A DNA stretch of 64,000 bases from Vibrio sp. Isolate34 (GTDB lineage: Bacteria; Pseudomonadota; Gammaproteobacteria; Enterobacterales; Vibrionaceae). Shown here one piece after another: positions 35,794 through 45,867 of this stretch. The position numbers were made by a program, and so were the translations under genes. The stretch covers positions 1 through 64,000 of the forward strand of contig NZ_JAKEUO010000001.1 in the NCBI RefSeq assembly GCF_022397915.1, read 5' to 3'. Positions within the stretch are counted from its first letter, which is position 1, and every line of letters starts with the position of its first letter. The notes under the pieces are model-generated. The model was not told the DNA's origin and did no database searches. It saw nothing but the letters and a program-made list of their open reading frames with translations.

Positions 35794-36891
35794 TTAGCCT
35801 GCGTATTCTGGGTAATCCGTTAAGCCTTTTTCAGCACCGCCAAACAGCGTGTTTGGATCGTGCGGAGCTAGAGGGAAACCATTTTGAATACGCGCCGGTA
35901 AATCCGGGTTTGCTACAAATGGGCGACCAAAACCAACCATGTCAGTTACGCCTTCAGCAACGGCCTTTTCGCCACGCTCGCTATCGTATTTGCCCGCATA
36001 AATAAGGACACCATCGTAAGCTTCACGAACTGCCGCTTTAAATGCTTTTGGCGTTTCAGGTGCATCATCCCAATCAACTTCTGCGATGTGCAGGTAAACG
36101 ATCTTGTATTGGTTAAGTAGTGCTGCCGCAGCTGTGTAAGTGTCTACTGGCGTAGCGTCAACCGTACCATTCAACGATGTGAATGGAGCAAGGCGTACAC
36201 CAACACGGTCAGCACCAATCGCTTCAACCATAGCTTCAACCACTTCGCCTAGGAAACGTAAACGGTTTTCAATTGAACCACCGTATTCGTCAGTGCGGTT
36301 GTTCGCTTCAGAATCAATGAATTGGTTAATCAGGTAGCCATTTGCCGCGTGAAGTTCAATGCCATCAAAGCCAGCTTCGATAGCATTAAGGGCTGCTTGG
36401 CGATATTGCTCAACCACTTCTTTGATGTCTTCTTTGGTCATTTCACGAGGTTCAACCACATCAACAAAGCCCGGCTCATCTGTGCCGTTATCGATGAAGA
36501 CTTTTACGTTTTCCGCTTTAATAGCAGAAGATGAGATTGGCTGTTCACCACCGATGTTGTCTGGGTGTGTTACACGACCTACATGCCAAAGCTGAGCGAA
36601 AATAACGCCGCCTTTTTCATGTACGGCATCGGTTACTTTTTTCCAACCCGCGATTTGTTCGTCAGAGTAGATACCTGGTGTCCAAGCGTAGCCTTGACCC
36701 AGTGGAGAAATCTGTGTGCCTTCTGCGACAATCAAACCCGCAGAAGCGCGCTGAGCGTAGTAAGCCGCCATCATGTCGTTTGCTGAGTTACCAGGTTGCG
36801 TTGCACGAGAGCGAGTCATCGGAGGCATAACAATACGGTTTTTTAGTTCGATATTACCAAGTTGAATTGGTTGAAATAGTGCGTTTGTCAT
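35794..36891 (-). CDS. nemA: Old yellow enzyme family alkene reductase (NemA-like)
   Basis: An FMN-dependent ene-reductase of about 365 residues, related to N-ethylmaleimide reductase. NRIVMPPMTRSRA is the N-terminal FMN loop, and FDGIELHAANGYLINQFID carries the His-Ala-Ala-Asn substrate site. NNRTDEYGGSIENRLRFL is the OYE signature and MVGFGRPFVANPDLP the C-terminal FMN site. The ribosome site GAGGAA decides for ATG 36891 (MTNALFQ) rather than 36897. It follows gloA by 14 bp; in E. coli nemA and gloA are also co-transcribed, in the opposite order, for electrophile detoxification. Confidence 0.93.
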   Translation of the reverse strand: MTNALFQPIQLGNIELKNRIVMPPMTRSRATQPGNSANDMMAAYYAQRASAGLIVAEGTQISPLGQGYAWTPGIYSDEQIAGWKKVTDAVHEKGGVIFAQLWHVGRVTHPDNIGGEQPISSSAIKAENVKVFIDNGTDEPGFVDVVEPREMTKEDIKEVVEQYRQAALNAIEAGFDGIELHAANGYLINQFIDSEANNRTDEYGGSIENRLRFLGEVVEAMVEAIGADRVGVRLAPFTSLNGTVDATPVDTYTAAAALLNQYKIVYLHIAEVDWDDAPETPKAFKAAVREAYDGVLIYAGKYDSERGEKAVAEGVTDMVGFGRPFVANPDLPARIQNGFPLAPHDPNTLFGGAEKGLTDYPEYAG

Positions 36892-36905
36892 TGTCATTTC
36901 CTCGA

Positions 36906-37283
36906 TTAACCTAGTTGAATCAGTTCGATTTGGTAGCCGTCTGGGTCAGTGATAAAAGCGATGTGTGTTGAACCACCTTTTACAGGGCCCGCTTCACGAG
37001 TCACATTGCCACCCAGCGATTTAATCTTGTCACATGCCGCGTAAATATCTTCCACACCCAATGCCAAATGGCCAAATGCATTGCCCATTTCGTATTCGTT
37101 GGTATCCCAGTTGTAAGTCAGTTCGATGGTTGTGCCACCTTGCTCGTAACCAACAAAAACCAATGTGTAGCGGTAATCGTTATTTACGTGGCGCTCAAGT
37201 TCTTTCATACCCAAAACTTTGGTGTAGAACTCAATAGACTTTTCTAAATCAGCAACTCGGATCATTGTGTGTAGGAATTTCAT
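36906..37283 (-). CDS. gloA: Lactoylglutathione lyase (glyoxalase I)
   Basis: GloA converts the methylglyoxal-glutathione adduct to S-lactoylglutathione. The 125-residue protein keeps the four metal ligands expected from E. coli GloA: His5, Glu54 (TIELTYNWD), His72 (FGHLALGV) and Glu120 (YQIELIQLG). It is about 10 residues shorter than E. coli GloA at the C-terminus. It starts the gloA-nemA unit. A 9-bp inverted repeat lies about 105 bp upstream, and a LysR gene lies upstream on the same strand. Confidence 0.95.
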   Translation of the reverse strand: MKFLHTMIRVADLEKSIEFYTKVLGMKELERHVNNDYRYTLVFVGYEQGGTTIELTYNWDTNEYEMGNAFGHLALGVEDIYAACDKIKSLGGNVTREAGPVKGGSTHIAFITDPDGYQIELIQLG

Positions 37284-37386
37284 ATTTCACCCTTTTTAAG
37301 CCCAGCAACCTGAGCCGATATAATCGTGAGCGGAGGTTATCCACTTCTTTGTTAGGGTTAATATACGATTCGGCAGCAAATAAATG

Positions 37387-37417
37387 AAATTATCATAAAT
37401 TCTCATTGTGATAATTT
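37387..37417 (-). promoter_or_regulatory. Inverted repeat upstream of gloA-nemA
   Basis: AAATTATCA (37387-37395) and TGATAATTT (37409-37417) are perfectly complementary with a 13-bp spacer. The spacing and AT content suit a regulator dimer; LysR or another factor is possible. Confidence 0.45.
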
Positions 37418-37514
37418 TTTGTTATGACGGGTTCAATACAGATGATTTGTTACGGAGATATTCGGCAAACAAAAGGTAGGGCTGAAATCAGAAAGTAGAA
37501 CGCTAACTGTTTAG

Positions 37515-38423
37515 CTATTTAGACATGTCATTCGTCGTATTAATGATCTGCTCTCTGAACCACTTATGTGCAGGGTCGGTGTTCTGTTTTTTCAACCAAA
37601 TAAGGTAATGAGAGATAGGTTGGTAATCGAAAGGCGGTTTGAACAACTGTAAACCAAGACGTTCCTGAAACTGGATCGCCATAGAAAGCGGCGCAACTGT
37701 AATGTAATCAGTCTGGCTACACAGCATTAAATTACTGGCCATAGAACTGCCGTGAATGACAATCTTACGCGAGGATAGGTCTAGCGAAGTGTAGTGAGTC
37801 AAACTTCTTACTTGGCGACGTGTTCTGGCCAAAACCGCATGTTGCTCACTCAGATATTGCGCCTCGGTGATCTCACCTTTGATCCTAGGATGTCCGTTTC
37901 GGCAAACGATCACAAACTCACTGTCGTAGAGCTTCTCGCTCATCATGCTTGGATGTTCAGGCAACACAATGTCGATCATCAAATCAAACTTCTGAGTTAA
38001 TAGATCCTCATGGACTTGATCATCATTATCTGGTTGGTCATACACCTCAAGAGATAAGCCTTGATTGGGTAACTGAGAAAATCGATCGAGCAACATCCAC
38101 TTTAAATGCTCGGGAACCGAAGCTACAAACCTGCGCTCTGTACTCGCTTCATCAAACCCAGCCATACCTTGAAACACGCCGTTGAGCTCGTGTATTGGCG
38201 CTTTGATTTGCTCATACAAGCTTTGCGAGTAAGCCGTAGGCACTACCCCTCGACCACTGCGCACAAACAACTCTTGCCCAATTTCATTTTTCAGTCTGCC
38301 GAGCGCTGTGCTGATCGTCGATTGATTGGTATTCAAATGATCGGCAGCCTTACTCAAACTGCCCTGCTCCATCACCGCAGAAAAGACAGCCAATAAGTTA
38401 AAATTCGGAATGTCATTACTCAT
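37515..38423 (-). CDS. LysR-family transcriptional regulator
   Basis: A 302-residue regulator: N-terminal winged helix (FNLLAVFSAVMEQGSLSKAA, with QSTISTALGRLKNEIG as recognition helix) and a C-terminal effector domain of two lobes. It ends about 230 bp before gloA on the same strand, so the two could share a transcript, or it could act on gloA-nemA. A palindrome ATCGTAAAAACGAT lies 38 bp upstream of its ATG and a second copy 340 bp further up. Effector unknown. Confidence 0.93.
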   Translation of the reverse strand: MSNDIPNFNLLAVFSAVMEQGSLSKAADHLNTNQSTISTALGRLKNEIGQELFVRSGRGVVPTAYSQSLYEQIKAPIHELNGVFQGMAGFDEASTERRFVASVPEHLKWMLLDRFSQLPNQGLSLEVYDQPDNDDQVHEDLLTQKFDLMIDIVLPEHPSMMSEKLYDSEFVIVCRNGHPRIKGEITEAQYLSEQHAVLARTRRQVRSLTHYTSLDLSSRKIVIHGSSMASNLMLCSQTDYITVAPLSMAIQFQERLGLQLFKPPFDYQPISHYLIWLKKQNTDPAHKWFREQIINTTNDMSK

Positions 38424-38460
38424 GATTCAGTGCTCATTTAGGTGTAGATTTAATTATCTT

Positions 38461-38474
38461 ATCGTAAAAACGAT
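38461..38474. promoter_or_regulatory. Palindrome ATCGT-N4-ACGAT, copy 1 (lysR promoter)
   Basis: ATCGTAAAAACGAT lies 38 bp upstream of the lysR start codon, where an autoregulatory site is expected. Flanks TT and AG. Confidence 0.5.
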
Positions 38475-38799
38475 AGAATGAAACGACGGATGCTCATTGA
38501 GGAAACAAAACTGAGAAGGAGCATCATGCGGTAAAGAGCAAAAATGTAAGAACAACTCACTCTTCCAAATAGTTGCCACATTCGTCAGGTTGGAATCTAA
38601 AGCTCTTCGCTGTGACAGTAACGCTTAATCCATCCAATCTCATCCAAGACTAGTCGGAGTATTCAATATTTTTTACCTGCCTTATTGATAGTTTTATAGC
38701 CACTTCTATGATCCAGGATAATGAAATAGACATATTTTATAAGCCGAGTTTGAGCTTGTTCAAATAAACCCAACTCACGTTTAAGCAACCACTCAATTC

Positions 38800-38813
38800 A
38801 TCGTAATTACGAT
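38800..38813. promoter_or_regulatory. Palindrome ATCGT-N4-ACGAT, copy 2
   Basis: ATCGTAATTACGAT is fully palindromic and shares its 5-bp arms with copy 1. It lies 382 bp before the plus-strand membrane gene. Confidence 0.5.
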
Positions 38814-39195
38814 AATTCAATATCACAATAATGCGTAGATAGCACCAGTTATACTTCCTATTATTTCGCCAACAAATCAATTCTTAACCTAAACAGAAAA
38901 CCTAAAAATGTGTAGATGATGGTGTTGCACACATCACGGACGACGGCCTTAAAACCCACTGCAACAAACGAACCTATCAATGGTTGACGTTACTTAAGAA
39001 TGATTTGGCCAGGTGTTTTTAACACTCTATTCGCGAGAATGCGTTGTCTACGTGGTCAAAGCGATTTTTAATTGTCATCTAATACTTTTGACTCATTAGG
39101 TCTATACGGTTACGTGAGTTCAACACCTCTTTCAGATGCCTTCTAAAAGTCTTGTACCAAGGCTGCACTTTCTCTCTCCTTATTTAGGTTGAGAT

Positions 39196-39780
39196 ATGAA
39201 CTTTATTAAAATCGTTTTCCAGAAAACCTGGGCCGTTGTGATGGTCTTGATTAAATTCTGCCTGTTTATGGCGGTGATGTTTGCTGGTGCATGGGCTCTT
39301 GCTCCGTTAGGCACAATCCATTCCAAAGACATCGACATGTCTCAATTCAACAATCATCCCAATGAAATGATGATGAACTTCTTCCAGATGGAGTACTTCT
39401 CTGGCTACTTGTTCTCTGTAACGATCGCTGTTGTTCTTGCTGCGATATATGGCATGTGGCAAGTCCATGAGTTGGGTGTCCATAAAGCAAAAGAACACAA
39501 AAGTGCACACGTTCAAATCGTCTTCGCGCTTTCTCTTTGTGGCCTATTCATTAGCAAAACCTTCTGGGTTATCGCTCTTGTTATCGCCCTTGCGAACTGG
39601 AAACACATTGGTCAGTCGATCAGTGACGTGATTCGTCGTGGTGTTCAACCTAAGTCTTCCGAAAGTGAGTCTTCTAAGGCTGAAGGTTCGCCCAAGGCAA
39701 ATGGTGAACATAAGGTCACTGACCAAGCGACAGAAAATGCAACGTCTGAACAGGCACCAACCAAACACGAGGCCGCATAA
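39196..39780 (+). CDS. Multi-helix membrane protein, partner of an HlyD protein
   Basis: A 194-residue inner-membrane protein with helices at about 11-38, 66-90 and one or two between 105 and 135, then a hydrophilic Ser/Glu/Lys-rich tail (residues 145-194) of low complexity. I recognise no named family; two-gene units of a small membrane protein and an HlyD-like protein (as with E. coli yiaW-yiaV) are similar in layout. Its stop overlaps the next start by one base (TAATG). No ATPase or permease gene follows. Confidence 0.82.
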   Translation: MNFIKIVFQKTWAVVMVLIKFCLFMAVMFAGAWALAPLGTIHSKDIDMSQFNNHPNEMMMNFFQMEYFSGYLFSVTIAVVLAAIYGMWQVHELGVHKAKEHKSAHVQIVFALSLCGLFISKTFWVIALVIALANWKHIGQSISDVIRRGVQPKSSESESSKAEGSPKANGEHKVTDQATENATSEQAPTKHEAA

Positions 39781-40769
39781 TGAAAGAGATGATGATTCCA
39801 TACATTCTGATTGTATGGTCCCTATTTGCGACTGGCGCATTAAAGAAGACGATTAAGAACTACACTTGGGCGGCTATTGGCGGTGCTGTGATTCTTGGAT
39901 TATTGGCTATCGTGTCTCGCCTTTGGGCACCAGTTGATATGACCAACTCATCGACAGTGAAAGCACCACACGCAGTGATGTCTCCAATCTTTGGTCAACA
40001 GATCGATAAAGTGTTTGTCGACCACAACCAAATGGTGAAAGAAGGCGACATCATCTACACACTCGTTGATATCGATTCTGCTGCAGACAAAGCGAAGATC
40101 GAATCTTCAATCGTGCAGAAAGAAGAAGAGATCAAACAGATGACTCGCGACTTAGACCGCGCAGAAACATCGCCTGAGATCTTCAACATGCGTGACGTAG
40201 AGAAATACAACTCAGACCTTCGTGTCATGCACGCTGAACTGACGTCATTAGAAGCTGACTTGCAGAAAGTTAACTGGGCACAAGAGAAGAAAACCGTCCG
40301 AGCTGAATTTGATGGCCAAGTCTCTATCGTGAACATTGCGGAAGGCTCCGTCATGGGCAACATGCACCTTTACAACACCAGCAAAAAGTTCCTAGAGATG
40401 CGTATCTCTGACCAAACATACGGCTATGTTCAAGTAGGTGACTTTGCTGAGTTCTTCGTAGATGCTTATCCGGGCCACGTGTTCCGAGCAAAGGTACACA
40501 GTTTTACCGCGGGTACGGGTGAGGCAAGCATTTCACCACTCCAAGGACCACAAAGCGTTGGCCAACACGTCGTGCAAAATGGCAATGGCTTAGGCCGTAC
40601 TATCGTCCTCGAAATCTTTGAACCAGAAGGTTACAACATCCCGATTGGCGCAGCAGGTTCAGCTTGGATTTCAGCAGAAAAGCCGCATCCATTCTGGGGC
40701 TTCATTGACGTGATTGGCGCAGCCACCGTTCGCCTACAATCTTACAAGTCTTACCTAGGAGCTTGGTAA
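39780..40769 (+). CDS. HlyD-family secretion/adaptor protein
   Basis: A 329-residue membrane-fusion-type protein. Two N-terminal hydrophobic stretches (about 5-20 and 28-48) anchor it. VKAPHAVMSPIFGQQIDKVF and VKEGDIIYTLVD form the first half of a lipoyl-like domain, a coiled coil spans about 100-165, and VRAEFDGQVSIVNIAEGSVM is the second lipoyl half. A beta-barrel follows. Such proteins span the periplasm with an exporter, but no exporter is linked here. Translation is coupled to the upstream gene by TAATG. A strong terminator follows. Confidence 0.87.
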   Translation: MKEMMIPYILIVWSLFATGALKKTIKNYTWAAIGGAVILGLLAIVSRLWAPVDMTNSSTVKAPHAVMSPIFGQQIDKVFVDHNQMVKEGDIIYTLVDIDSAADKAKIESSIVQKEEEIKQMTRDLDRAETSPEIFNMRDVEKYNSDLRVMHAELTSLEADLQKVNWAQEKKTVRAEFDGQVSIVNIAEGSVMGNMHLYNTSKKFLEMRISDQTYGYVQVGDFAEFFVDAYPGHVFRAKVHSFTAGTGEASISPLQGPQSVGQHVVQNGNGLGRTIVLEIFEPEGYNIPIGAAGSAWISAEKPHPFWGFIDVIGAATVRLQSYKSYLGAW

Positions 40770-40808
40770 ACAAGCTACGCGTAAGAGCTGAATAGAAGAC
40801 AAACAAAA

Positions 40809-40838
40809 ATACCCCGCTCGTCGGGGTATTTTTATTAT
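40809..40838. terminator. Bidirectional terminator between HlyD gene and cyoE
   Basis: ATACCCCG / CGGGGTAT stem with loop CTCGT, T run on the right and A run on the left; it serves both converging units. Confidence 0.9.
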
Positions 40839-40877
40839 TGGTGCGAACTGCTTGATAGGTTAAACCTTGTTCCAACC

Positions 40878-41747
40878 TTACGAAAAAGGCAGCGGAATCA
40901 GTTCGAGCCCTAGTACGCCACTGATGCTCATCACCACCAGCAGAGAGACCTTGAAAACGGTCTTTGACCACTGAATGTAGTTGAGGCAATCGACCTTGCG
41001 GAATGTCACTTTGGTCCACATAAAGCAAACGGCCGCCGACACCGCTAGGTATTCATAACCCGCCTCTCCGAGTAAGAACAACGCCAGAGCAACTGCGCCA
41101 AACGCGACTACATACGCTTTCATGTGCTGATGTGCTTTGTCGACGCCCTCTTTCACCGGTAACACAGGTATACCTGCATCGCGGTAGTCTTGAATGCGGA
41201 ACATCGCAATCGCATACGAGTGTGGCATCTGCCATAAGCAGAACATGATGAACAGCAGAACGGCTTCTAAGCTCAGGTAGTTCGTCACACCAAGGTAGCC
41301 AACGAGCGGTGGAACCGCGCCAGAGATGCTTCCAACTAAGGTGCCGTAAACGGAATTACGCTTGTACCACATGGTGTAGAAAAAGACGTAAAACACATAG
41401 CCAAGCAACACCACAACCGCAGACATCGGATTAACGAATTGAAACAGCAGCGCCGTGCCTGCCAACAACATGACTAACGCATAGATAAATGCCACGTCTG
41501 TGTTGATGTTGCCCTGAACCAATTCACGGTTCTGGGTACGTTTCATTTTTTGGTCGATATCTCGGTCAAAGATGTTGTTCACCACACAACCTGATGCAAT
41601 CACAAGCCCTACACCCGCTAACGTTGTCAGTAACAACATCGCACTGGCTGGTTCTGTTTTTGCGGCGAGGAAGAACCCCGCCGCAACAGAAATCAGGTTG
41701 CCGAAAATGATGCCCGGTTTGGTAATAGACAAATAACTTTTCAGCAT
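40878..41747 (-). CDS. cyoE: Protoheme IX farnesyltransferase (heme O synthase)
   Basis: CyoE adds a farnesyl group to heme B to make heme O for the bo3 oxidase. The 289-residue protein has about nine helices and the UbiA-type motif NNIFDRDIDQKMKRTQNR for prenyl-diphosphate/Mg binding. Last gene of cyoABCDE, 8 bp after cyoD. Confidence 0.96.
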   Translation of the reverse strand: MLKSYLSITKPGIIFGNLISVAAGFFLAAKTEPASAMLLLTTLAGVGLVIASGCVVNNIFDRDIDQKMKRTQNRELVQGNINTDVAFIYALVMLLAGTALLFQFVNPMSAVVVLLGYVFYVFFYTMWYKRNSVYGTLVGSISGAVPPLVGYLGVTNYLSLEAVLLFIMFCLWQMPHSYAIAMFRIQDYRDAGIPVLPVKEGVDKAHQHMKAYVVAFGAVALALFLLGEAGYEYLAVSAAVCFMWTKVTFRKVDCLNYIQWSKTVFKVSLLVVMSISGVLGLELIPLPFS

Positions 41748-41755
41748 ACCCTAGC

Positions 41756-42067
41756 CTACAACTTCATGTTGACGTTCATGTTGTAGATGATCCATACCGA
41801 GCCAGCGATAAGAATCAATACAACAATGGCGGTAAACATCAGTGACACCAAGTTCCAACGCCCATCGGACGATTTCGCTTCCATGTGCAAGAAGTACTTA
41901 AAGTGCACAAAGATCTGTACCAACGCACAACCGAACAAGATCACGTAAGTTTCAGTACTTGGCAACGCATGTGCCCACACAATGTAGAACGGAATAATGG
42001 TCAGAATCAGTGACGCAATAAAGCCTTTCACGTAATCCGTTGCACCGCTGTCTAGATGCTGTTCCAT
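41756..42067 (-). CDS. cyoD: Cytochrome bo3 ubiquinol oxidase subunit IV
   Basis: A 103-residue subunit with three membrane helices; FGCALVQIFVHFKYFLHME is the family core. The ATG at 42067 ([15 protein letters not shown]) gives the normal subunit IV length and overlaps the cyoC stop by one base (TAATG); an upstream in-frame start would lie inside cyoC. The subunit is thought to help assembly of the copper centre in subunit I. Confidence 0.94.
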   Translation of the reverse strand: MEQHLDSGATDYVKGFIASLILTIIPFYIVWAHALPSTETYVILFGCALVQIFVHFKYFLHMEAKSSDGRWNLVSLMFTAIVVLILIAGSVWIIYNMNVNMKL

Positions 42068-42684
42068 TACATCACCCCCATTAAGTACACGATGGTAAAT
42101 ACACAAATCCAAACGATATCAAGGAAATGCCAGAACAAGCTTAAGCACTGGAAACGCATCGACATGTTGTCGTTCAAGCCTTTAGTTGAAAGTTGGTGAT
42201 ACGCCACCGCCATCCAAATCAGACCGAACGTTACGTGCAAACCGTGTGTACCAACCAAGGTAAAGAACGCAGAAAGAAACGCACTCTCTTGAGGACCATA
42301 GCCTTCCGCAATCAAGTGATGGAATTCATACACTTCCATACAGATAAAGGCTAAGCCCAATACGAAAGTAACTTTGATCCATCGCTTCAATCCGGACACG
42401 TCTTTGCGCTTCATTGCAATCATGCCAAAACCAAAGGTGATACTACTGAACAACAGCATCATGGTTTCGACAAACACGAACGGCAGTTCAAAGATGTCCT
42501 TGCCTGTCGGCCCTGCGATTGATCCACTCTCAAGCACGGCATAAGTCGCGAAAAGTGTGGCAAACAGGACACAGTCACTCATCAAGTAAACCCAGAGGCC
42601 AAACAACTTGTTGCCCGCAGCTTCGTGGTGATGATCATGCGAGAGTGCAAGATCATAAGTGTGTGACGGAGTATTAGCTTGCAT
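42067..42684 (-). CDS. cyoC: Cytochrome bo3 ubiquinol oxidase subunit III
   Basis: A 205-residue subunit with five helices of the heme-copper oxidase subunit III family ([34 protein letters not shown]). I chose ATG 42684 ([15 protein letters not shown]); it overlaps the cyoB end by 11 bp. An alternative in-frame start at 42738 lies deep inside cyoB and would add a basic stretch unlike the family. Confidence 0.95.
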   Translation of the reverse strand: MQANTPSHTYDLALSHDHHHEAAGNKLFGLWVYLMSDCVLFATLFATYAVLESGSIAGPTGKDIFELPFVFVETMMLLFSSITFGFGMIAMKRKDVSGLKRWIKVTFVLGLAFICMEVYEFHHLIAEGYGPQESAFLSAFFTLVGTHGLHVTFGLIWMAVAYHQLSTKGLNDNMSMRFQCLSLFWHFLDIVWICVFTIVYLMGVM

Positions 42685-44746
42685 ACGTCGTCTCCAAATC
42701 ATCTTTGTTTTCGTTGTTATCACTGTCACTGTTACCACGACCTGAGTTGTCGCCTTTCACTGACTGTTTCTTAGCTTCTTCAAGCTGTGCACGTCGAGCT
42801 GCTTCAATCGCTTTGATCTCTTCAACTTCCACGTAGTAGTCCACATCGTCGTTATAGCTGTGTTGAATACACGTCACCACGATGCCCACTAGGCTTGCCG
42901 CCGCTAGCCACCAGATGTACCAAATCATTGCGAAGCCAAATGCCAACGCCCATGCAGACACATAAATGCCTGTCGGTGTGTTCTTCGGCATGTGAATACG
43001 TTCGTATTCTTCTTCCTGAGTTGGATCAAACTCACCACTTTGCTTTTGATACCAGAACGAATCGATCTCATCGCCCTTAGGCAGTTTTGCAAAGTTGTAG
43101 AACGGTGGTGGTGAAGACGTTGCCCATTCGAATGTACGTCCACCCCATGGGTCACCGGTTAGATCACGGTTCTGGTCGCGGTCGCGAACACTCACATAAA
43201 TCTGCACGAACTGACAAACAACACCCATCGCAATCACGCCCGTACCTGCCGCTGCAACCGCAAGTAGTGGGAAGAACTCAGGGTTGATGTCTTGGCTCAA
43301 ACGACGCGTCATGCCCATAAAGCCCAGAGCGTAAAGCGGTAAGAACGCCATTAAGAAACCGATAATCCAACAGTAGAACGCGCGTTTACCCCAAAGCTCG
43401 TTCAGAGTGAAACCGGTCGCTTTCGGGAACCAGTAACCAATCGCAGCAAAACAACCGAATACTACGCCACCGATGATTACGTTGTGGAAGTGCGCAATCA
43501 GGAATACTGAGTTATGCAGAATGAAGTCTGCACCCGGAATTGCCATCAATACGCCCGTCATACCGCCAACAGTGAAGGTGATAAGGAAGCCAACAGTCCA
43601 TAGCATAGGTGTTGTAAAACGGATGCGACCTTTGTACATGGTGAATAGCCAGTTGAAGATCTTAACCCCGGTCGGGATAGAGATAATCATGGTTGCGATG
43701 CCGAAGAAGGCATTCACATTGGCGCCAGAACCCATGGTGAAGAAGTGATGTAGCCAAACCACAAACGCTAAAATAGTGATCGCCACCGTCGCCCATACCA
43801 GCGAGGTATAACCAAACAGCTTTTTGCGAGAGAAGGTTGCCGTCACTTCAGAGAACACACCGAAGATAGGCAAGATCAGGATGTACACCTCAGGGTGTCC
43901 CCATGCCCAAATCAGGTTCACATACATCATCACGTTGCCACCGAGGTCGTTGGTGAAGAAGTGCGTACCGATGTATCTATCCAAAGTCAGTAGCGCGATG
44001 GTTACTGTTAGGATCGGGAAAGAGATGATGATCAGGATGTTGGCACACAGAGATGCCCATGTGAACACTGGCATCTTCATCATTGGCATAGACGGAGTAC
44101 GCATGCGCAAAATGGTCGCGAAAAAGTTCACACCCGTTAGCGTGGTACCCACACCGGATATTTGCAGCGCCCATATCCAATAATCGACCCCGACTCCCGG
44201 GCTTGCCTCAATGCCGGAAAGCGGCGGATACGCCAACCAACCCGTACGGCCGAACTCACCTAAGCCCAGTGACATGTTGGTTAGGATAATACCTACGACA
44301 AACAGCCAGAAGCTCAGGTTATTCAGATAAGGGAATGCAACATCACGAGCACCAATTTGCAGCGGCACGATGATGTTCATCAAGCCGATAACCAAAGGCA
44401 TCGCGACGAAGAAAATCATGATCACGCCGTGAGCCGTGAAGATCTGGTCGTAGTGATGTGGCGGTAAATAGCCTGTTTCACCGGCTGCAGAAAGCAATTG
44501 CTGGCTACGCATCATGACCGCATCAGCAAAGCCACGAACTAACATCACCATCGCCACAGCAATGTACATGAAGCCCAATTTTTTGTGATCTACAGACGTA
44601 AACCATTCATTCCAAAGGTATTGCCACTTACCGGCTTTGGTTACCGCGTACACCACTAAGCTGCCCACTAAAGCGATCATGGTTAAAGTGACCAAAATAA
44701 TGGGTTCGTGGTAGGGAATTGAGTCTAGAGTTAATCTTCCAAACAT
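42674..44746 (-). CDS. cyoB: Cytochrome bo3 ubiquinol oxidase subunit I
   Basis: Catalytic subunit with heme b, heme o3 and CuB. The 690-residue protein starts its core with [25 protein letters not shown] holds the CuB His and the cross-linked Tyr, HHFFTMG two further CuB ligands, and [12 protein letters not shown] the heme ligands. The C-terminal 30 residues (after AKKQ) form a Ser/Asn/Asp-rich hydrophilic tail longer than usual. It follows cyoA by 5 bp. The enzyme oxidises ubiquinol and reduces oxygen while pumping protons. Confidence 0.97.
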   Translation of the reverse strand: MFGRLTLDSIPYHEPIILVTLTMIALVGSLVVYAVTKAGKWQYLWNEWFTSVDHKKLGFMYIAVAMVMLVRGFADAVMMRSQQLLSAAGETGYLPPHHYDQIFTAHGVIMIFFVAMPLVIGLMNIIVPLQIGARDVAFPYLNNLSFWLFVVGIILTNMSLGLGEFGRTGWLAYPPLSGIEASPGVGVDYWIWALQISGVGTTLTGVNFFATILRMRTPSMPMMKMPVFTWASLCANILIIISFPILTVTIALLTLDRYIGTHFFTNDLGGNVMMYVNLIWAWGHPEVYILILPIFGVFSEVTATFSRKKLFGYTSLVWATVAITILAFVVWLHHFFTMGSGANVNAFFGIATMIISIPTGVKIFNWLFTMYKGRIRFTTPMLWTVGFLITFTVGGMTGVLMAIPGADFILHNSVFLIAHFHNVIIGGVVFGCFAAIGYWFPKATGFTLNELWGKRAFYCWIIGFLMAFLPLYALGFMGMTRRLSQDINPEFFPLLAVAAAGTGVIAMGVVCQFVQIYVSVRDRDQNRDLTGDPWGGRTFEWATSSPPPFYNFAKLPKGDEIDSFWYQKQSGEFDPTQEEEYERIHMPKNTPTGIYVSAWALAFGFAMIWYIWWLAAASLVGIVVTCIQHSYNDDVDYYVEVEEIKAIEAARRAQLEEAKKQSVKGDNSGRGNSDSDNNENKDDLETTYAS

Positions 44747-44751
44747 GACGA

Positions 44752-45648
44752 TTATCCTTGGGTTTCCGGCAAACAGTTCATTGAACCAGGGTGCTGGGTC
44801 ACGACATCGGTGAATAAAAATGGTGGGATACTGGAGAACAGAGTGACGGGTTCAGCCACACTTGGCGCTGCCAATGAACGGAACTGCTCCCAATCTTCAA
44901 TGCGATAAGGGCTTGCTTTCACTTTTTCCACCCAGTTTAGAAATGCCACTTGATCAGGCATGGCTGATGCAGTGAATTTCATCTGTGAGAAACCTTTGCC
45001 ACTGTAGTTCGATGCAAAACCTTTGAAGTCACCCTCATGGTTAGCAATCAAGTTCAGCTTGGTCACCATTCCCGGCATCGCGTAGATCTGCGAACCAAGA
45101 CGCGGGATAAAGAACGCGTTCATGATGTTGTCTGAAGTTAGCTTAAACGTCACCGGTACATCTTTCGGGAACGCAACATAGTTAACCGTCGCAATGTTTT
45201 GCTCCGGATAGATGAACAGCCACTTCCAGTCCAGAGAGACCACTTCGATCACCATAGGTTGCACATCACTTTCCAGAGGCTTTGAAGGCTCTAGTTCATG
45301 TGTTGTTCGCCAAGTGATGGTGGCAAGAATCGCGATGATGATGATTGGAATCGTCCATACCACCACTTCGATCTTGGTTGAGTGCGCCCAGTCAGGTGCA
45401 TACTCTTCTGTGGTATTACTTTCGCGGTATCTATAGGCAAAGTAGATGGTCATCAGAATCACGGGGATGACGACAATCAGCATCAGCAACAGAGCCGTAA
45501 TAATCAGCTCCTTTTCCTGAACGCCAACGCTACCTTTTGGGTCGAGCAATGCGGAGTTACATCCTTCGAGCATCAGGACGGTTCCCACCAAACCAATCCT
45601 CGACAGATTTGCTCTCGATAAAATGCGTTTATATCTTGAAGCTTCCAT
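44752..45648 (-). CDS. cyoA: Cytochrome bo3 ubiquinol oxidase subunit II
   Basis: A 298-residue lipoprotein subunit: lipobox LEGC with Cys30, two membrane helices (about 48-70 and 92-112), and a periplasmic cupredoxin-like domain without CuA ligands ([20 protein letters not shown]). It opens the cyoABCDE operon. The 730-bp upstream gap holds a 9-bp direct repeat (45868 and 45888). Confidence 0.96.
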   Translation of the reverse strand: MEASRYKRILSRANLSRIGLVGTVLMLEGCNSALLDPKGSVGVQEKELIITALLLMLIVVIPVILMTIYFAYRYRESNTTEEYAPDWAHSTKIEVVVWTIPIIIIAILATITWRTTHELEPSKPLESDVQPMVIEVVSLDWKWLFIYPEQNIATVNYVAFPKDVPVTFKLTSDNIMNAFFIPRLGSQIYAMPGMVTKLNLIANHEGDFKGFASNYSGKGFSQMKFTASAMPDQVAFLNWVEKVKASPYRIEDWEQFRSLAAPSVAEPVTLFSSIPPFLFTDVVTQHPGSMNCLPETQG

Positions 45649-45867
45649 TAACTTTCTCGATGGTTATCCAGCCTCAGAACGAACGCCCGAGTACTGGTTG
45701 TCATGGTCATTAGAATATTTATGTGTTGAGCATGTGAAACGACGCATCTCAAAGCGAAACTGAATTAAGTCCATCTCAGCACAGTTAAAACTGCCGAATT
45801 AAAACGACAACACAGCGCAGCCGAAACATTGCCGCACGGTTAAAACCACACAAAAAATATGACTTAA

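Larger units (their letters stand above)
38424..39195. other. 772-bp intergenic region with twin palindromes
   Basis: No supported gene. It separates lysR (minus) from the membrane/HlyD pair (plus). It contains palindromes at 38461-38474 and 38800-38813 with the same arms, and a 7-bp inverted repeat GATGCTC / GAGCATC at 38489-38525. The rest is AT-rich without recognisable features. Its length is far above the norm of this window. Confidence 0.5.
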
